Source of the DNA: Stenotrophomonas nitritireducens
GTDB lineage: Bacteria; Pseudomonadota; Gammaproteobacteria; Xanthomonadales; Xanthomonadaceae
Assembly: GCF_001700965.1 (NCBI RefSeq)
Contig: NZ_CP016756.1
Span: 4,392,501 to 4,456,500, forward strand
Reading direction: 5' to 3'
DNA length: 64,000 nt
Position numbers and translations under genes: made by a program. Position 1 is the first letter of the stretch. Each line of letters starts with the position of its first letter. Below are positions 34,401-43,161 of the stretch, in pieces. The notes under the pieces are model-generated. The model searched no databases, had not been told where the DNA came from, and saw only the letters and a list, made by a program, of their open reading frames with translations.

Positions 34401-35788
34401 GCGGGCGTCTCACTATCTACCAGTTGGTGCAATGCATTCAGGCTATGGCCCAGGTCGGCGGCGTTGTGCACGTCCTGGCCAAGGAATTCCATGATCTCCG
34501 GCCAACGATCCAGCGCCTCGTCGGTGAGCGGATCATTGCCGCGCTGGTAGGCGCCGATCGCGATCAGGTCGCGGTTGGCCGTATAGGCCGACACCAGCTG
34601 TTTGAGCTTGCGGATGCGGGCGCGCCAGACGTCATCGGCGATGTCCTGGACCACGCGGCTGACCGAGGACTCGACGTCGATGGCCGGGTACAGGCCGCTG
34701 TCAGCAACGCGGCGCGACAGCAGGATGTGGCCATCGAGAATGGCGCGCGCGGCATCGGCAATCGGGTCCTGCGGATCGTCACCTTCGGTGAGCACGGTGT
34801 AGAACGCGGTGATCGAACCACGGCCTTTTGCGCCGTTGCCGGCGCGTTCCACCAATGCCGGCAGCTTGGCGAATACCGAGGGCGGATAGCCGCGGGTGGT
34901 AGGCGGTTCGCCCACCGACAAGCCGATTTCGCGCTGGGCCTGCGCAAAGCGGGTCAGCGAATCCATCAGCAACAGTACGTTCAAGCCCTGGTCGCGGAAC
35001 CACTCGGCGATGGCGGTGGCACGGTACGCACCGTGCAGGCGTGCCAGCGGCGGCCGGTCGGCCGGACTGGCGACGACCACGGCGCGGCGCAGGCCTTCTT
35101 CGCCCAGCGTGGATTCAACGAAGTCGCGGACTTCGCGGCCACGTTCACCGATCAGGCCAACCACGATCACGTCGGCGGCGGTGAAGCGGGTCATCATGCC
35201 CAGCAAGGTCGATTTACCGACGCCGGAACCGGCGAACAGCCCCACACGCTGGCCACGGCCGATCGGTAGCAGCGCGTTGATCGCGCGCACGCCCACGTCC
35301 AGTGGCTGGGTGATGGGTTCGCGCGCCAGCGGGTTGATGGACACGCCGGCCATGCCGACGACGCCTTCGGCGCGGATCGGGCCCTTGCCATCGAGCGGGA
35401 TGCCATCGGAGTCGATGACGCGGCCGAGCAGGCCTTCGCCGACTTCAACGCCGCCGCGGCGGTAGGACGGCACCACGCGAGCATTGGGCAGCAGGCCATG
35501 CAGTTCGGCGCTGGGCATCAGATAGGTGCGGTCACCGGAAAAGCCGACGACCTCGGCATCGACCCAGCCGCCATCGATGATCTCGACCTTGCAGCTGGCG
35601 CCCATCGGCGCTTCGCAGCCAACGGCTTCCAGGGTGAGGCCAACCGCGCGGCGCAGGATGCCTTCGCGGACCAGGCCATGGCCACCGCCAGCATCCAGCG
35701 AGATGCCATCCAGGCGCGCGGCCAGGCGCAGATTGCGGGCAGCGGACCAATCGGCAGGAGCGGGCGAGGGGGATTGCGACGGGTTCAT
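34397..35788 (-). CDS. fliI: Flagellum-specific ATP synthase FliI
   Basis: A 463-aa hexameric ATPase that energises export. Walker A G-L-F-A-G-S-G-V-G-K-S-T-L, Walker B L-L-L-M-D-S-L-T-R, and the F1-beta-like motif E-R-G-R-E-V-R-D-F are present. The family-specific G-Y-P-P-S-V-F-A-K-L-P-x-L-x-E-R-A-G and the C-terminal E-I-x-x-F-L-G-Q are intact. It overlaps fliH by 4 bp upstream and fliJ by 4 bp downstream. Confidence 0.98.
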   Translation of the reverse strand: MNPSQSPSPAPADWSAARNLRLAARLDGISLDAGGGHGLVREGILRRAVGLTLEAVGCEAPMGASCKVEIIDGGWVDAEVVGFSGDRTYLMPSAELHGLLPNARVVPSYRRGGVEVGEGLLGRVIDSDGIPLDGKGPIRAEGVVGMAGVSINPLAREPITQPLDVGVRAINALLPIGRGQRVGLFAGSGVGKSTLLGMMTRFTAADVIVVGLIGERGREVRDFVESTLGEEGLRRAVVVASPADRPPLARLHGAYRATAIAEWFRDQGLNVLLLMDSLTRFAQAQREIGLSVGEPPTTRGYPPSVFAKLPALVERAGNGAKGRGSITAFYTVLTEGDDPQDPIADAARAILDGHILLSRRVADSGLYPAIDVESSVSRVVQDIADDVWRARIRKLKQLVSAYTANRDLIAIGAYQRGNDPLTDEALDRWPEIMEFLGQDVHNAADLGHSLNALHQLVDSETPA

Positions 35789-36426
35789 TGTGCGGCTCCA
35801 GCACGACGCAATACGGTGGCCAGGGCGGCGCGCAGGCGTGCATCCAGCGTGCCGTCGACGCGCACGGCTTCGGCATGCACGCGCAGGTCACCACGGCTGA
35901 GGCTGTGGTCAGGCACAAGCCGCTGCCCGTCTGGCAGCGTCAGCAGATTGCTGATGGCGGCGATATCATCCGGGTGCAGGCGCACCTCGACATCGCGGTT
36001 GGTGCCGCTGACGGTGTCCAGTGCTTCATCGATAAGATCCTTCAACAGCGACGGGTCCGCCTCGTAAGCACGGCTGATCAGGGCGCCGGCAATACGTACC
36101 GACAGTTCGCCGAGTGCGCCGACCACTTCATTTTCCAGCCGCACCAGCGGCCGGCTGAAGTTGTCGAGGATGCCTTCTATCTGTGCGGTCAAACGGCGTA
36201 CTTCGGCTTGGCCCTGCGCGTAGCCATCGGCGTGACCTTGCTGGAAGCCTTCTTCCTGCGCGGCGTCGCGAATGGCTTGGATCTCCTCCAGCGTCGGCAG
36301 CTGCACCGGCGGCGCCGGCGGTTCGGCAACGATGGTTTCCAGCGAGGCCAGATCGATGTCGTCCAGCGCCGGCACGGCAGCGGGCGCGTTGAGATCCGGT
36401 GCAAGCCAGCGCACGGCATTGTTCAC
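35785..36426 (-). CDS. fliH: Flagellar assembly protein FliH
   Basis: A 213-aa stator of the export ATPase. A disordered N-terminus is followed by an A-Q-E-E-G-F-Q-Q-G-H-A-D-G-Y-A-Q-G-Q glycine-repeat helix (about residues 55-75), the AxxxG-type coiled-coil region that dimerises FliH, and a C-terminal V-type-ATPase-E-like domain that binds FliI. It overlaps fliG and fliI by 4 bp each. Confidence 0.93.
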   Translation of the reverse strand: MNNAVRWLAPDLNAPAAVPALDDIDLASLETIVAEPPAPPVQLPTLEEIQAIRDAAQEEGFQQGHADGYAQGQAEVRRLTAQIEGILDNFSRPLVRLENEVVGALGELSVRIAGALISRAYEADPSLLKDLIDEALDTVSGTNRDVEVRLHPDDIAAISNLLTLPDGQRLVPDHSLSRGDLRVHAEAVRVDGTLDARLRAALATVLRRAGAAQ

Positions 36427-37427
36427 AGCATGGCCTCCGCAGCGCCGCCGAGGGTGATGGTGCCTTCATCGCCCATGCGCTTGACGATGGCAAGGATTTC
36501 GCGCTGTGCACCTTCCACATCGGACAGGCGCACCGGTCCGCGGGCTTCCATGTCTTCGAGCAGGATTTCGGCGGCACGCTGGGACATGTTGCGGGTGATC
36601 TTGTCGCGCACCTTGATGTCGGCACCACGCAGGGCCAGGCCGAGGCGCTCGCCGCTGACTTCGCGCAACACCAGCTGCATCTCGCGGTCGTCCAGATCGA
36701 CCAGGTCGTCGAACACGAACATCAGGTCCTGGATGCGGCTGCCCAGCGGCGAATCGATGCGGGCGATCTCGGTGAGGATGGCCTGGTCCTGGCCGCCGTC
36801 CATGAAATTGAGGATGTTGGCAGCACATTGCACGCCACCGATGTTCGACGACTTCAGGTTCTGGTTGCCGGCGAACTGGCGCTCCATGATCTCGTTGAGC
36901 TCGTTCAACGCGTTCGGCGGAATGCCGTCGAGGGTGGCGATGCGCAGCAGCACATCAACGCGGGTGCGCTCGGGCAGCAGCTTCAGTGCTTCGGCGGCCT
37001 GGTCGGTTTCCAGGTGGGCCATGACGATGGCGATGATCTGCGGGTGCTCGTTGCGCACCAGGTCGGCGACCGCGCGCGGGTCCATCCACTTCAGGGCGTC
37101 CAGGCCGGTCGTATTGCGGCCGAGCAGGATGCGATCGATCAGGTTGCTGGCTTTCTCATTGCCCAGCGCCTGCACCAGCATGTTGCGGATGTAGTCGTCC
37201 GAGCCAACGCTCAGCGAGGTCTTGTTGCCCAGCTCGGCGCCGAAATCATCCATTACCTGCTGCACCTGCTCGCGGGTGACGTCGCTGAGCGTGGCCATGG
37301 CGATGCCGATCTTCTGTACTTCTTTTGGTTCCATGTGACGCAGCACTTCGGCCGCGTCGGTCTCACCGAGCGACAGCAGCAATACGGCGGCACGCTGCAC
37401 GCCGGTCATCGGCATTGCATCAGTCAT
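36423..37427 (-). CDS. fliG: Flagellar motor switch protein FliG
   Basis: A 334-aa C-ring protein that contacts MotA. The N-terminal domain has A-A-V-L-L-L-S-L-G-E-x-D-A-A-E-V-L. The middle domain has the E-H-P-Q-I-I-A-I-V-M-A-H-L motif. The C-terminal domain has M-F-V-F-D-D-L-V-D-L-D-D-R and the charged torque helix L-R-G-A-D-x-K-V-R-D-K-I-x-R-N-M-S-x-R-A-A. The length is normal. It overlaps fliF by 8 bp and fliH by 4 bp. Confidence 0.97.
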   Translation of the reverse strand: MTDAMPMTGVQRAAVLLLSLGETDAAEVLRHMEPKEVQKIGIAMATLSDVTREQVQQVMDDFGAELGNKTSLSVGSDDYIRNMLVQALGNEKASNLIDRILLGRNTTGLDALKWMDPRAVADLVRNEHPQIIAIVMAHLETDQAAEALKLLPERTRVDVLLRIATLDGIPPNALNELNEIMERQFAGNQNLKSSNIGGVQCAANILNFMDGGQDQAILTEIARIDSPLGSRIQDLMFVFDDLVDLDDREMQLVLREVSGERLGLALRGADIKVRDKITRNMSQRAAEILLEDMEARGPVRLSDVEGAQREILAIVKRMGDEGTITLGGAAEAML

Positions 37428-39063
37428 TTGACACCCATCCCTTCACTACCTGGGCAACCCGCTTGGAGTCGGTCTTCACTGCTTCACGGGCCATGCGCAG
37501 GCGTTCTTCGTAGGCGTCCACCGGCAAGGCCAGTGCCGGGCTGCCGTCCAGATGCAGGCGGTCGGCCGCAAGCGCCGGCATTTCGGTGCCATCGTCCAGA
37601 ACCTGCACGTCGGCGCGCAGCGGGTCTTCCGCTCCTGGCAAGGCCTTCGGCGTGCCGGTGATCTGGCGCAGGGCAGGGCGCAGCACGCCGAACAGCAGGG
37701 CCAGCACCACGATGGCGCCAAGAACCAGACGCAGTGCGTCCCGGACCTGCGGGTTTTCCCACCACTTGGGCGCTTCCACCGGCACTGATTCACGCACGAA
37801 CGGTGCGTTCATCACCGACACGGTGTCGCCGCGTTCGGCATTGAAGCCCACGGCCTGCTTGACCAGCGCTTCGACGCGGGTCAATTCGGCGGCGCTGAGT
37901 GGCTGGTCGGTCTGCTTGCCGTTGGCGCCGGCACGCGGCACGTGGTCCACCAGCACCGCAACCGAGACGCGGTTGACCCGGCCAGGCGGCTGACGAGTGT
38001 GCTGCAGGGTGCGGTCCAGCTCGTAGTTGCGGGTGGCGTTCTTGGAGGTTTCAGTCGGCGTGCTGGCGGTTGCCGGCGGCGCGGCGGCCGGGCCCGGCGG
38101 GGTATTGCTGGCAGCACCGGGAACGCCCTGCGGGCCGGCGGTGGTGCTGGTGTTCTCGCTGACCTGCTCGCTGCGCACCTTCTGCGGCTCGGCACCGTAG
38201 AGCTCACGGGCTTCCTCGGTGACCGAGAAATCCATGTCCACGCTGACTTCCGGATTGACCCGGCCTGCGCCGGTCATCGGTTCCAGCAGTTCGCGGATGC
38301 GCTGGTTGTAGGAGCCTTCCAGGCGACGCACCTGGTCGAACTGGGCAGCGTTGAGCGCCGCGTCGCTGTTGGGATCGGCAATGGTGAGCATGCGCCCACT
38401 CTGGTCGACCACGGTGACGCGTTCGGGCGCCAGATCGGGAATGCTGGAGGCCACCATGTGCACGATGGCGTCCACCTGGTTGCGTTCCAGCTGCTGGCCG
38501 CCACGCAGTTCCAGTACCACCGAGGCACTGGCGACGTCACGCTGGCGAGTGAAGGCGCTGGGCTTGGGGATGGCCAGATGCACGCGGGCATCGCGTACCG
38601 GGCGCAGGCTGCTGATGGTGCGCACCAGCTCGGTTTCGAGCGCGTGCTGGTAGCGCGCGGTTTCGACGAACTGGCTCACGCCGAAGCCGGGGTCGCGCTC
38701 CATCATTTCAAAGCCCAGGCGACCGCTTTCGGTCAGGCCGGAGCCGGCCAGCTTCAGGCGCGCATCATGCACGTTCTTTTCCGGCACGCTGATTGCGCCG
38801 GTTGCGGCATCCAGCTCGAACGGGATCTGCGCCGAGCGCAGCAGGTCGGTGGCCTCGGCGGTCGCCTTCTGGTCCAGCCCGGTGTACAGCGGCATCATCT
38901 GTGGCTTCTGCGCCCAGAAGAACACGAACAGGCCGGCCGCGACGGCGACCGTGATCATTGCCATCAAGCCCAGGCGGCGGGTGATCTGCAGGCTTTGCAG
39001 GCGGTCGAACCAGGCCCCAGCCCGTTCCGGATTCAGTGATTCTCTGGACAGCGCGAGTGCCAT
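37420..39063 (-). CDS. fliF: Flagellar MS-ring protein FliF
   Basis: A 547-aa protein forming the MS ring. Membrane helices lie at about 33-51 and 445-465. The periplasmic ring-building motifs include P-L-Y-T-G-L-D, A-R-V-H-L-A-I-P-K-P-S-A-F-T-R and N-Y-E-L-D-R-T-L-Q-H-T-R-Q-P-P-G. The C-terminal cytoplasmic tail that binds FliG is present. It lies 12 bp after fliE in the same transcript. Confidence 0.97.
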   Translation of the reverse strand: MALALSRESLNPERAGAWFDRLQSLQITRRLGLMAMITVAVAAGLFVFFWAQKPQMMPLYTGLDQKATAEATDLLRSAQIPFELDAATGAISVPEKNVHDARLKLAGSGLTESGRLGFEMMERDPGFGVSQFVETARYQHALETELVRTISSLRPVRDARVHLAIPKPSAFTRQRDVASASVVLELRGGQQLERNQVDAIVHMVASSIPDLAPERVTVVDQSGRMLTIADPNSDAALNAAQFDQVRRLEGSYNQRIRELLEPMTGAGRVNPEVSVDMDFSVTEEARELYGAEPQKVRSEQVSENTSTTAGPQGVPGAASNTPPGPAAAPPATASTPTETSKNATRNYELDRTLQHTRQPPGRVNRVSVAVLVDHVPRAGANGKQTDQPLSAAELTRVEALVKQAVGFNAERGDTVSVMNAPFVRESVPVEAPKWWENPQVRDALRLVLGAIVVLALLFGVLRPALRQITGTPKALPGAEDPLRADVQVLDDGTEMPALAADRLHLDGSPALALPVDAYEERLRMAREAVKTDSKRVAQVVKGWVSND

Positions 39064-39075
39064 GCGTGCGGATCC

Positions 39076-39432
39076 TTACAGCGGCATGTTCATCACGTCC
39101 TGGTAAGCCTGGACGAGACGGTTACGGACTTCCACGGTGGCGCGGAACGCCAGCGAGGACTGTTGGGAGGCGACCATGACCTTGGCCAGATCGGCGCTGG
39201 CATCGCCACGCTCGAAGGCGGCGGCCAGTTGCCCGGACTTCTGCTGGGCTTCGTTGACACCCTTGATGGCGCCCTGCAAGGCCTGGCTGAAGGACGGAGC
39301 GGCAACGGCATTGCCCTCGGCCAGCCCCTGGATCGCATTGCTGCGCGGAACGTCGGCGAGGGGCGCGGTCTGCCCGACCTGGTTCTGCAGCGTGCGGATC
39401 TGGGAGAGAACGGAGGTGATGGAGTGGGACAT
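39076..39432 (-). CDS. fliE: Flagellar hook-basal body protein FliE
   Basis: A 118-aa rod/MS-ring adapter. The ATG at 39432 is chosen because the sigma-54 promoter lies at 39477-39490, inside any longer reading. The C-terminal domain has S-F-S-Q-A-L-Q-G-A-I-K-G-V-N-E-A-Q, F-E-R-G-D-A-S-A-D-L-A-K-V-M-V-A-S-Q-Q and L-V-Q-A-Y-Q-D-V-M-N-M-P-L, typical of FliE. It is first gene of fliE-F-G-H-I-J-K. Confidence 0.95.
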   Translation of the reverse strand: MSHSITSVLSQIRTLQNQVGQTAPLADVPRSNAIQGLAEGNAVAAPSFSQALQGAIKGVNEAQQKSGQLAAAFERGDASADLAKVMVASQQSSLAFRATVEVRNRLVQAYQDVMNMPL

Positions 39433-39476
39433 CGTGCGGGTTTCCGGGCAACGTGTGGGGAGCTGCTGGAGCAACT

Positions 39477-39490
39477 GCAAGTTGCGTGCC
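39477..39490 (-). promoter_or_regulatory. Sigma-54 (-24/-12) promoter of the fliE operon
   Basis: The minus strand reads GGCACG-CAAC-TTGC followed by A, with GG and GC correctly spaced. Transcription would start near 39465, about 33 bases before the fliE ATG. Confidence 0.85.
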
Positions 39491-39542
39491 GGAACCATGA
39501 AGGTCTTGATGTTCGTGAATACGTCGCTGTAGGCGCGGAAGC

Positions 39543-39560
39543 GTGTCGGCTTTCCGACAC
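39543..39560. promoter_or_regulatory. Palindrome upstream of the fliE promoter
   Basis: GTGTCGG-CTTT-CCGACAC lies about 55 bases upstream of the -24 element, a reasonable distance for an enhancer-binding-protein site (for example FleQ). No family consensus was checked. Confidence 0.35.
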
Positions 39561-39612
39561 GGTGACCCCGGGGCGTGGCAATGCCATCGAATTCGCCGCT
39601 GCCAGAACGAAA

Positions 39613-39638
39613 ACGGCCGCCGGAGAACCGGCGGCCGT
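39613..39638 (-). terminator. Terminator of the glycan island transcript
   Basis: An 11-bp perfect stem ACGGCCGCCGG/CCGGCGGCCGT with a 4-nt loop is followed on the minus strand by TTTTCGTT. It lies 26 bp after the stop of the large glycosyltransferase and separates the island from the fliE promoter. Confidence 0.75.
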
Positions 39639-39663
39639 CATGGCGATACCTGGGCAGGCGTGA

Positions 39664-42600
39664 TCAGGGCAGCCAGGCGGCACGCCACTCCTCCAGCCCG
39701 GCACCTTCGAGCATCCAGTCGCGGTGCACCACGCTCTTCAATGTATCGCCCGCCTGCCGGCGTGCGCCGGCATCGGCCAGATGGTCACGGATGGCAGACA
39801 CCCATTCGCGGTGGCGGTTGCGCACGCGGGTGACCGGCAGGCGAGGGTCGCGGTACGGACCGACGTCGCTGCACACCACCGGCACCGCACAGGCGCCGTA
39901 CTCGAGCAGGCGCAGGTTGCTCTTGCACTCGTTGAAACGATTCTGCTCCAGCGGCGCGATGGCCAGGTCGAGCCGCAGCAGTGCCAAGGCGCGCGGGTAC
40001 TGCGCAATATCCACGCCGGGATGGAACTCGGCCACATAGGGGCGCAGCCGGTCCGGGCACATGCCGAAGAACACCCAGTCCACTTCCTGCGCCAATTCGC
40101 TGACAACATCGGCAATCATTTCCAGATCGCCGGTATGGCCCAGCCCACCGGCCCAGCCAACCCGCGGCTTGCCCGTAGTGTTCAGCGGCACAGCGGGAAG
40201 CGGCCGCCACCAGTCTATGGGCAAGCGATTGGGCGCCACGCGGATGTGCTGATGAAATCCGGCGAATGCGTCGGCAAGCATGGGGGTTGAAACCACGAAC
40301 CGGTCAGCCAGAGAAAGCGCCCGGCGCAGGCTGCGCAGCACATCACGGGGCATATGTTCGCGGTGCACGTTCTTGGCCGGCAGGTTGGGCAGGTAGTCAT
40401 CCAGTTCGTAGACCTTGAACGCACGCGAGAATCCACGCATGCGCTGCATGCGGCCGAGGTCTTCATCGCCGACGCGCCGCTGCAGGATCACCACATCCGG
40501 ATCGATCCGCGCCTGTTCAAGCGGGTGCAATAGCGTCGCGTAGAGAACACCTTCGATATGACCTTCGCGTTTCAAGGCCTCGAATGGCTGGATGACACGG
40601 TATTGTCCGCTGCCCCAAGGATCGGCGGGTTGCGCCAGGATCCGGGGTTGCGGTCGCGCCGGCAGTGGTTGCCAGGAAAAATCGGATTCGCCAAGGCGGT
40701 AGCCGCCTGGGGTGTCCAGACGCAGGCTCGGGTTGTAAGCGATGTCAGCGGCAAGTTCGGGTTGCCAGCGCTGCAGCAGCGTGTCCTCTACGTCCACCTG
40801 CAGTGCCGTGGCTTCACGCGAATGCAGCAGCAATGCATGTGGCGTCCAGATGCAGCGCAGGCCGCGCTGGGCAATCCTCAGGCACAGATCCACGTCGGCG
40901 CCGTGTTCGGCGAAAACCTCGTGGTCAAAGCCACTCAGCTCGTGGAACAGCCCACGTGCCACCAGCAGGCAGCTGTCGGCGACGGCCGTGCACGCGTGTG
41001 CTACCAGCAGGCGATTCATGTAGCCCGCAGCATCCATTGGCAGGCCCGCAAAGGCGAATCCAGCGCTGTTGAACAGCGCCGGCACCAGGCCTGCATGGGT
41101 GATCCGGCCTTCGCCGCATATCGTCTTGGCGCCCACCACGCCCACGTCGGGACGCTGGCCATGATCCATCAGCTGATGCAGCCATTCCGGTTGCAGTACC
41201 GCCACTTCCGGGCGCAGGAACAACAGGAAGTCGGCGTCGGATTGGGTGGCGGCAAGATTGCATGCTGCTGCATGACGCAGGGAAGGCTCGAGGCGGAATG
41301 AGCGGATACGGTCTGCTGCCAGCGCCTCCACCTGCTGCATCCAGGCGCTGATTGCTGGTTCAGCCCCGTTGTCGACCAGCAGTAGTTCGTAATTCGAGTA
41401 ACGGGTCTTCTCAAGCAGAGAAATGACGCAGCGTTCCAGCAATGCCAAGCGGACATCTGCGGACACGACCACGATGATGCTCAGCGTGGGTTCGCTGCTG
41501 TGGCCGTGATCGACCTGCAGTACTCCGCTGGGCAGCGCCGTCACCGATGCCTGCGGGTGACCGCTCTGATGCAGGTGTTCCAGCACGATAGGCTGAAACG
41601 CCTGTGCCGGATGACGCGGGGGGTGACAGATCAGCAGCGGCTCGGGCAGGTGGCGGATGGCAGCGTCACCGTGCCGCCCGACCAGGCGCAGTAGCAATCC
41701 CAGCTCCGCAGCAGCGCCAGCATCCGCATCGAATCCGCCAGCACCCATCACCGCCGCGCGACGGAATATCCAATGGTGTGCCAAGCTGGCCGGGTCGCCC
41801 AACAGCAGATCCAGATCGAACCGGCCCTGCAGCATCGGATGTTGGTCACCGGAGGCGTCACGGTGCCATTCGTCCGCCCGCAACGCGCAGATTTTTTCGT
41901 CGATTTCCAGCAACTCGGCAAGCAGCCGCGCGACACCGGAGGCGAGAAGCTCAGTGCCCGCGTTGAGCACCATCAGCCACGGTGCGTTGCCGCGCAGGAG
42001 GGCGGCGGCTGAATCAGCTCGTGGTCCGGCAACAGGGTTGCCATCTGTTGCGTGCACTACAGCCGCGACATGGATGTGCCGCATCCCGGGAAGCGGCATC
42101 GCTGCATGTACGCTTGCGATCGAGCGGCGCAGCGCCGTCGGCGAGCAGCCATCGTCCATCACGATGATGTCGATCAGCGGCGTTGCGGCGTCGCCAAGCC
42201 GTGCACCAAGCCAGGCCTGCTGCGCGACGCTCGGTCTTCTGCGCGCCTGCCAATCCAGAAGCGGAGCCCGGGTATGGGCCACTTCCATGGCGTGTTCCAG
42301 CGCCTGCGGAAGATCGATGGGCTGCATCTGTTCCGGCAGTTCAAGCGCAGCAATGCGAACCTTGCTTGTGTCGCCGCCGCGGCACCAACCCAGTTCACGC
42401 AGCGCGTTGCGGAACTTCTGGTGCCATTGCTCGCCGATGCCGGGACGGTCACGCCCCTGCTGGCTGAACTGCAGGCGGGAGATGCGGAAATCGACCAGCG
42501 GACGCGCAATCATCGCCACGGGCCCTTGACGCAATAGCTTGACGTACATGGCGAGGTCAGCAAGCCAGCGGATCGGTTCGCCATTGAGTGCGGACAGCTG

Positions 42601-43161
42601 TTCGCCCATTTCCAGCAGCGGGGCACGCCGGCACAGCACCGCACTCGGCTCGCCGAGAAAATTGAGGCTGTGGTCGGCAAAGAAATCGATCAGGTCATGC
42701 CCATGGATCAGTACGTCATGGTGGGCAGGAAATGCGGTGGCCGGTTCATCCGGCAACGGGCTGCCGGTTTCATCAACGAGGCGGCGGCGCACGGCTGCCA
42801 GCGCCAGCTCCGGCACGCGATCAAAGGCATCGACGAGGCTGGCAATGCAGTCGTCATGCAGTACGTCGTCGTCATGCAGGAACTTGATGTACTCGCCGCT
42901 TGCCAAGCCAATCGCGCGGGCGGTACTGCGAACTTCCCATAACCTGTTCGGGTTGCGCGCGTAGCGCACCGGGAAATCGACACGCGCGGCGAAAGCCTCG
43001 ACCATCGTCTGCACGGCCTGGTCACGGGAGTCGTCGCAGATAACCACTTCGAGCGGTCGGTAGGTCTGGCGACGGATGCTTTCCAGCGCCTGTGCAAGCC
43101 AGGTGGCCTTGTAGGCCGGCATTACCACGCTGACCAGCGGCGAGGGGAGGGGTACGGGCAT
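39664..43161 (-). CDS. Giant multimodular glycosyltransferase (three GT2-like modules plus GT4-like module)
   Basis: A 1165-aa cytosolic protein read from the ATG at 43161, which overlaps the stop of the TagB-like gene. Module 1 (about 10-250) is a clear GT2 domain with S-V-V-M-P-A-Y-K and an L-H-D-D-D-V metal motif (about residues 95-100). Module 2 (about 328-510) looks like a degenerate GT2 domain (D-I-I-V-M-D-D-G-C-S, then M-G-A-G-G-F-D). Module 3 (about 559-790) is a second full GT2 domain (L-S-I-I-V-V-V, L-L-L-V-D-N-G, E-L-S-G-F-D-H-E-V-F). Module 4 (about 840-1160) is GT4/GT-B-like, with V-G-W-A-G-G-L-G-H-T-G-D-L and a C-terminal E-Y-G-A-C-A-V-P-V-V nucleotide-sugar motif. Such chains build a short glycan by successive transfers. 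Donors are unknown. Confidence 0.85.
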   Translation of the reverse strand: MPVPLPSPLVSVVMPAYKATWLAQALESIRRQTYRPLEVVICDDSRDQAVQTMVEAFAARVDFPVRYARNPNRLWEVRSTARAIGLASGEYIKFLHDDDVLHDDCIASLVDAFDRVPELALAAVRRRLVDETGSPLPDEPATAFPAHHDVLIHGHDLIDFFADHSLNFLGEPSAVLCRRAPLLEMGEQLSALNGEPIRWLADLAMYVKLLRQGPVAMIARPLVDFRISRLQFSQQGRDRPGIGEQWHQKFRNALRELGWCRGGDTSKVRIAALELPEQMQPIDLPQALEHAMEVAHTRAPLLDWQARRRPSVAQQAWLGARLGDAATPLIDIIVMDDGCSPTALRRSIASVHAAMPLPGMRHIHVAAVVHATDGNPVAGPRADSAAALLRGNAPWLMVLNAGTELLASGVARLLAELLEIDEKICALRADEWHRDASGDQHPMLQGRFDLDLLLGDPASLAHHWIFRRAAVMGAGGFDADAGAAAELGLLLRLVGRHGDAAIRHLPEPLLICHPPRHPAQAFQPIVLEHLHQSGHPQASVTALPSGVLQVDHGHSSEPTLSIIVVVSADVRLALLERCVISLLEKTRYSNYELLLVDNGAEPAISAWMQQVEALAADRIRSFRLEPSLRHAAACNLAATQSDADFLLFLRPEVAVLQPEWLHQLMDHGQRPDVGVVGAKTICGEGRITHAGLVPALFNSAGFAFAGLPMDAAGYMNRLLVAHACTAVADSCLLVARGLFHELSGFDHEVFAEHGADVDLCLRIAQRGLRCIWTPHALLLHSREATALQVDVEDTLLQRWQPELAADIAYNPSLRLDTPGGYRLGESDFSWQPLPARPQPRILAQPADPWGSGQYRVIQPFEALKREGHIEGVLYATLLHPLEQARIDPDVVILQRRVGDEDLGRMQRMRGFSRAFKVYELDDYLPNLPAKNVHREHMPRDVLRSLRRALSLADRFVVSTPMLADAFAGFHQHIRVAPNRLPIDWWRPLPAVPLNTTGKPRVGWAGGLGHTGDLEMIADVVSELAQEVDWVFFGMCPDRLRPYVAEFHPGVDIAQYPRALALLRLDLAIAPLEQNRFNECKSNLRLLEYGACAVPVVCSDVGPYRDPRLPVTRVRNRHREWVSAIRDHLADAGARRQAGDTLKSVVHRDWMLEGAGLEEWRAAWLP

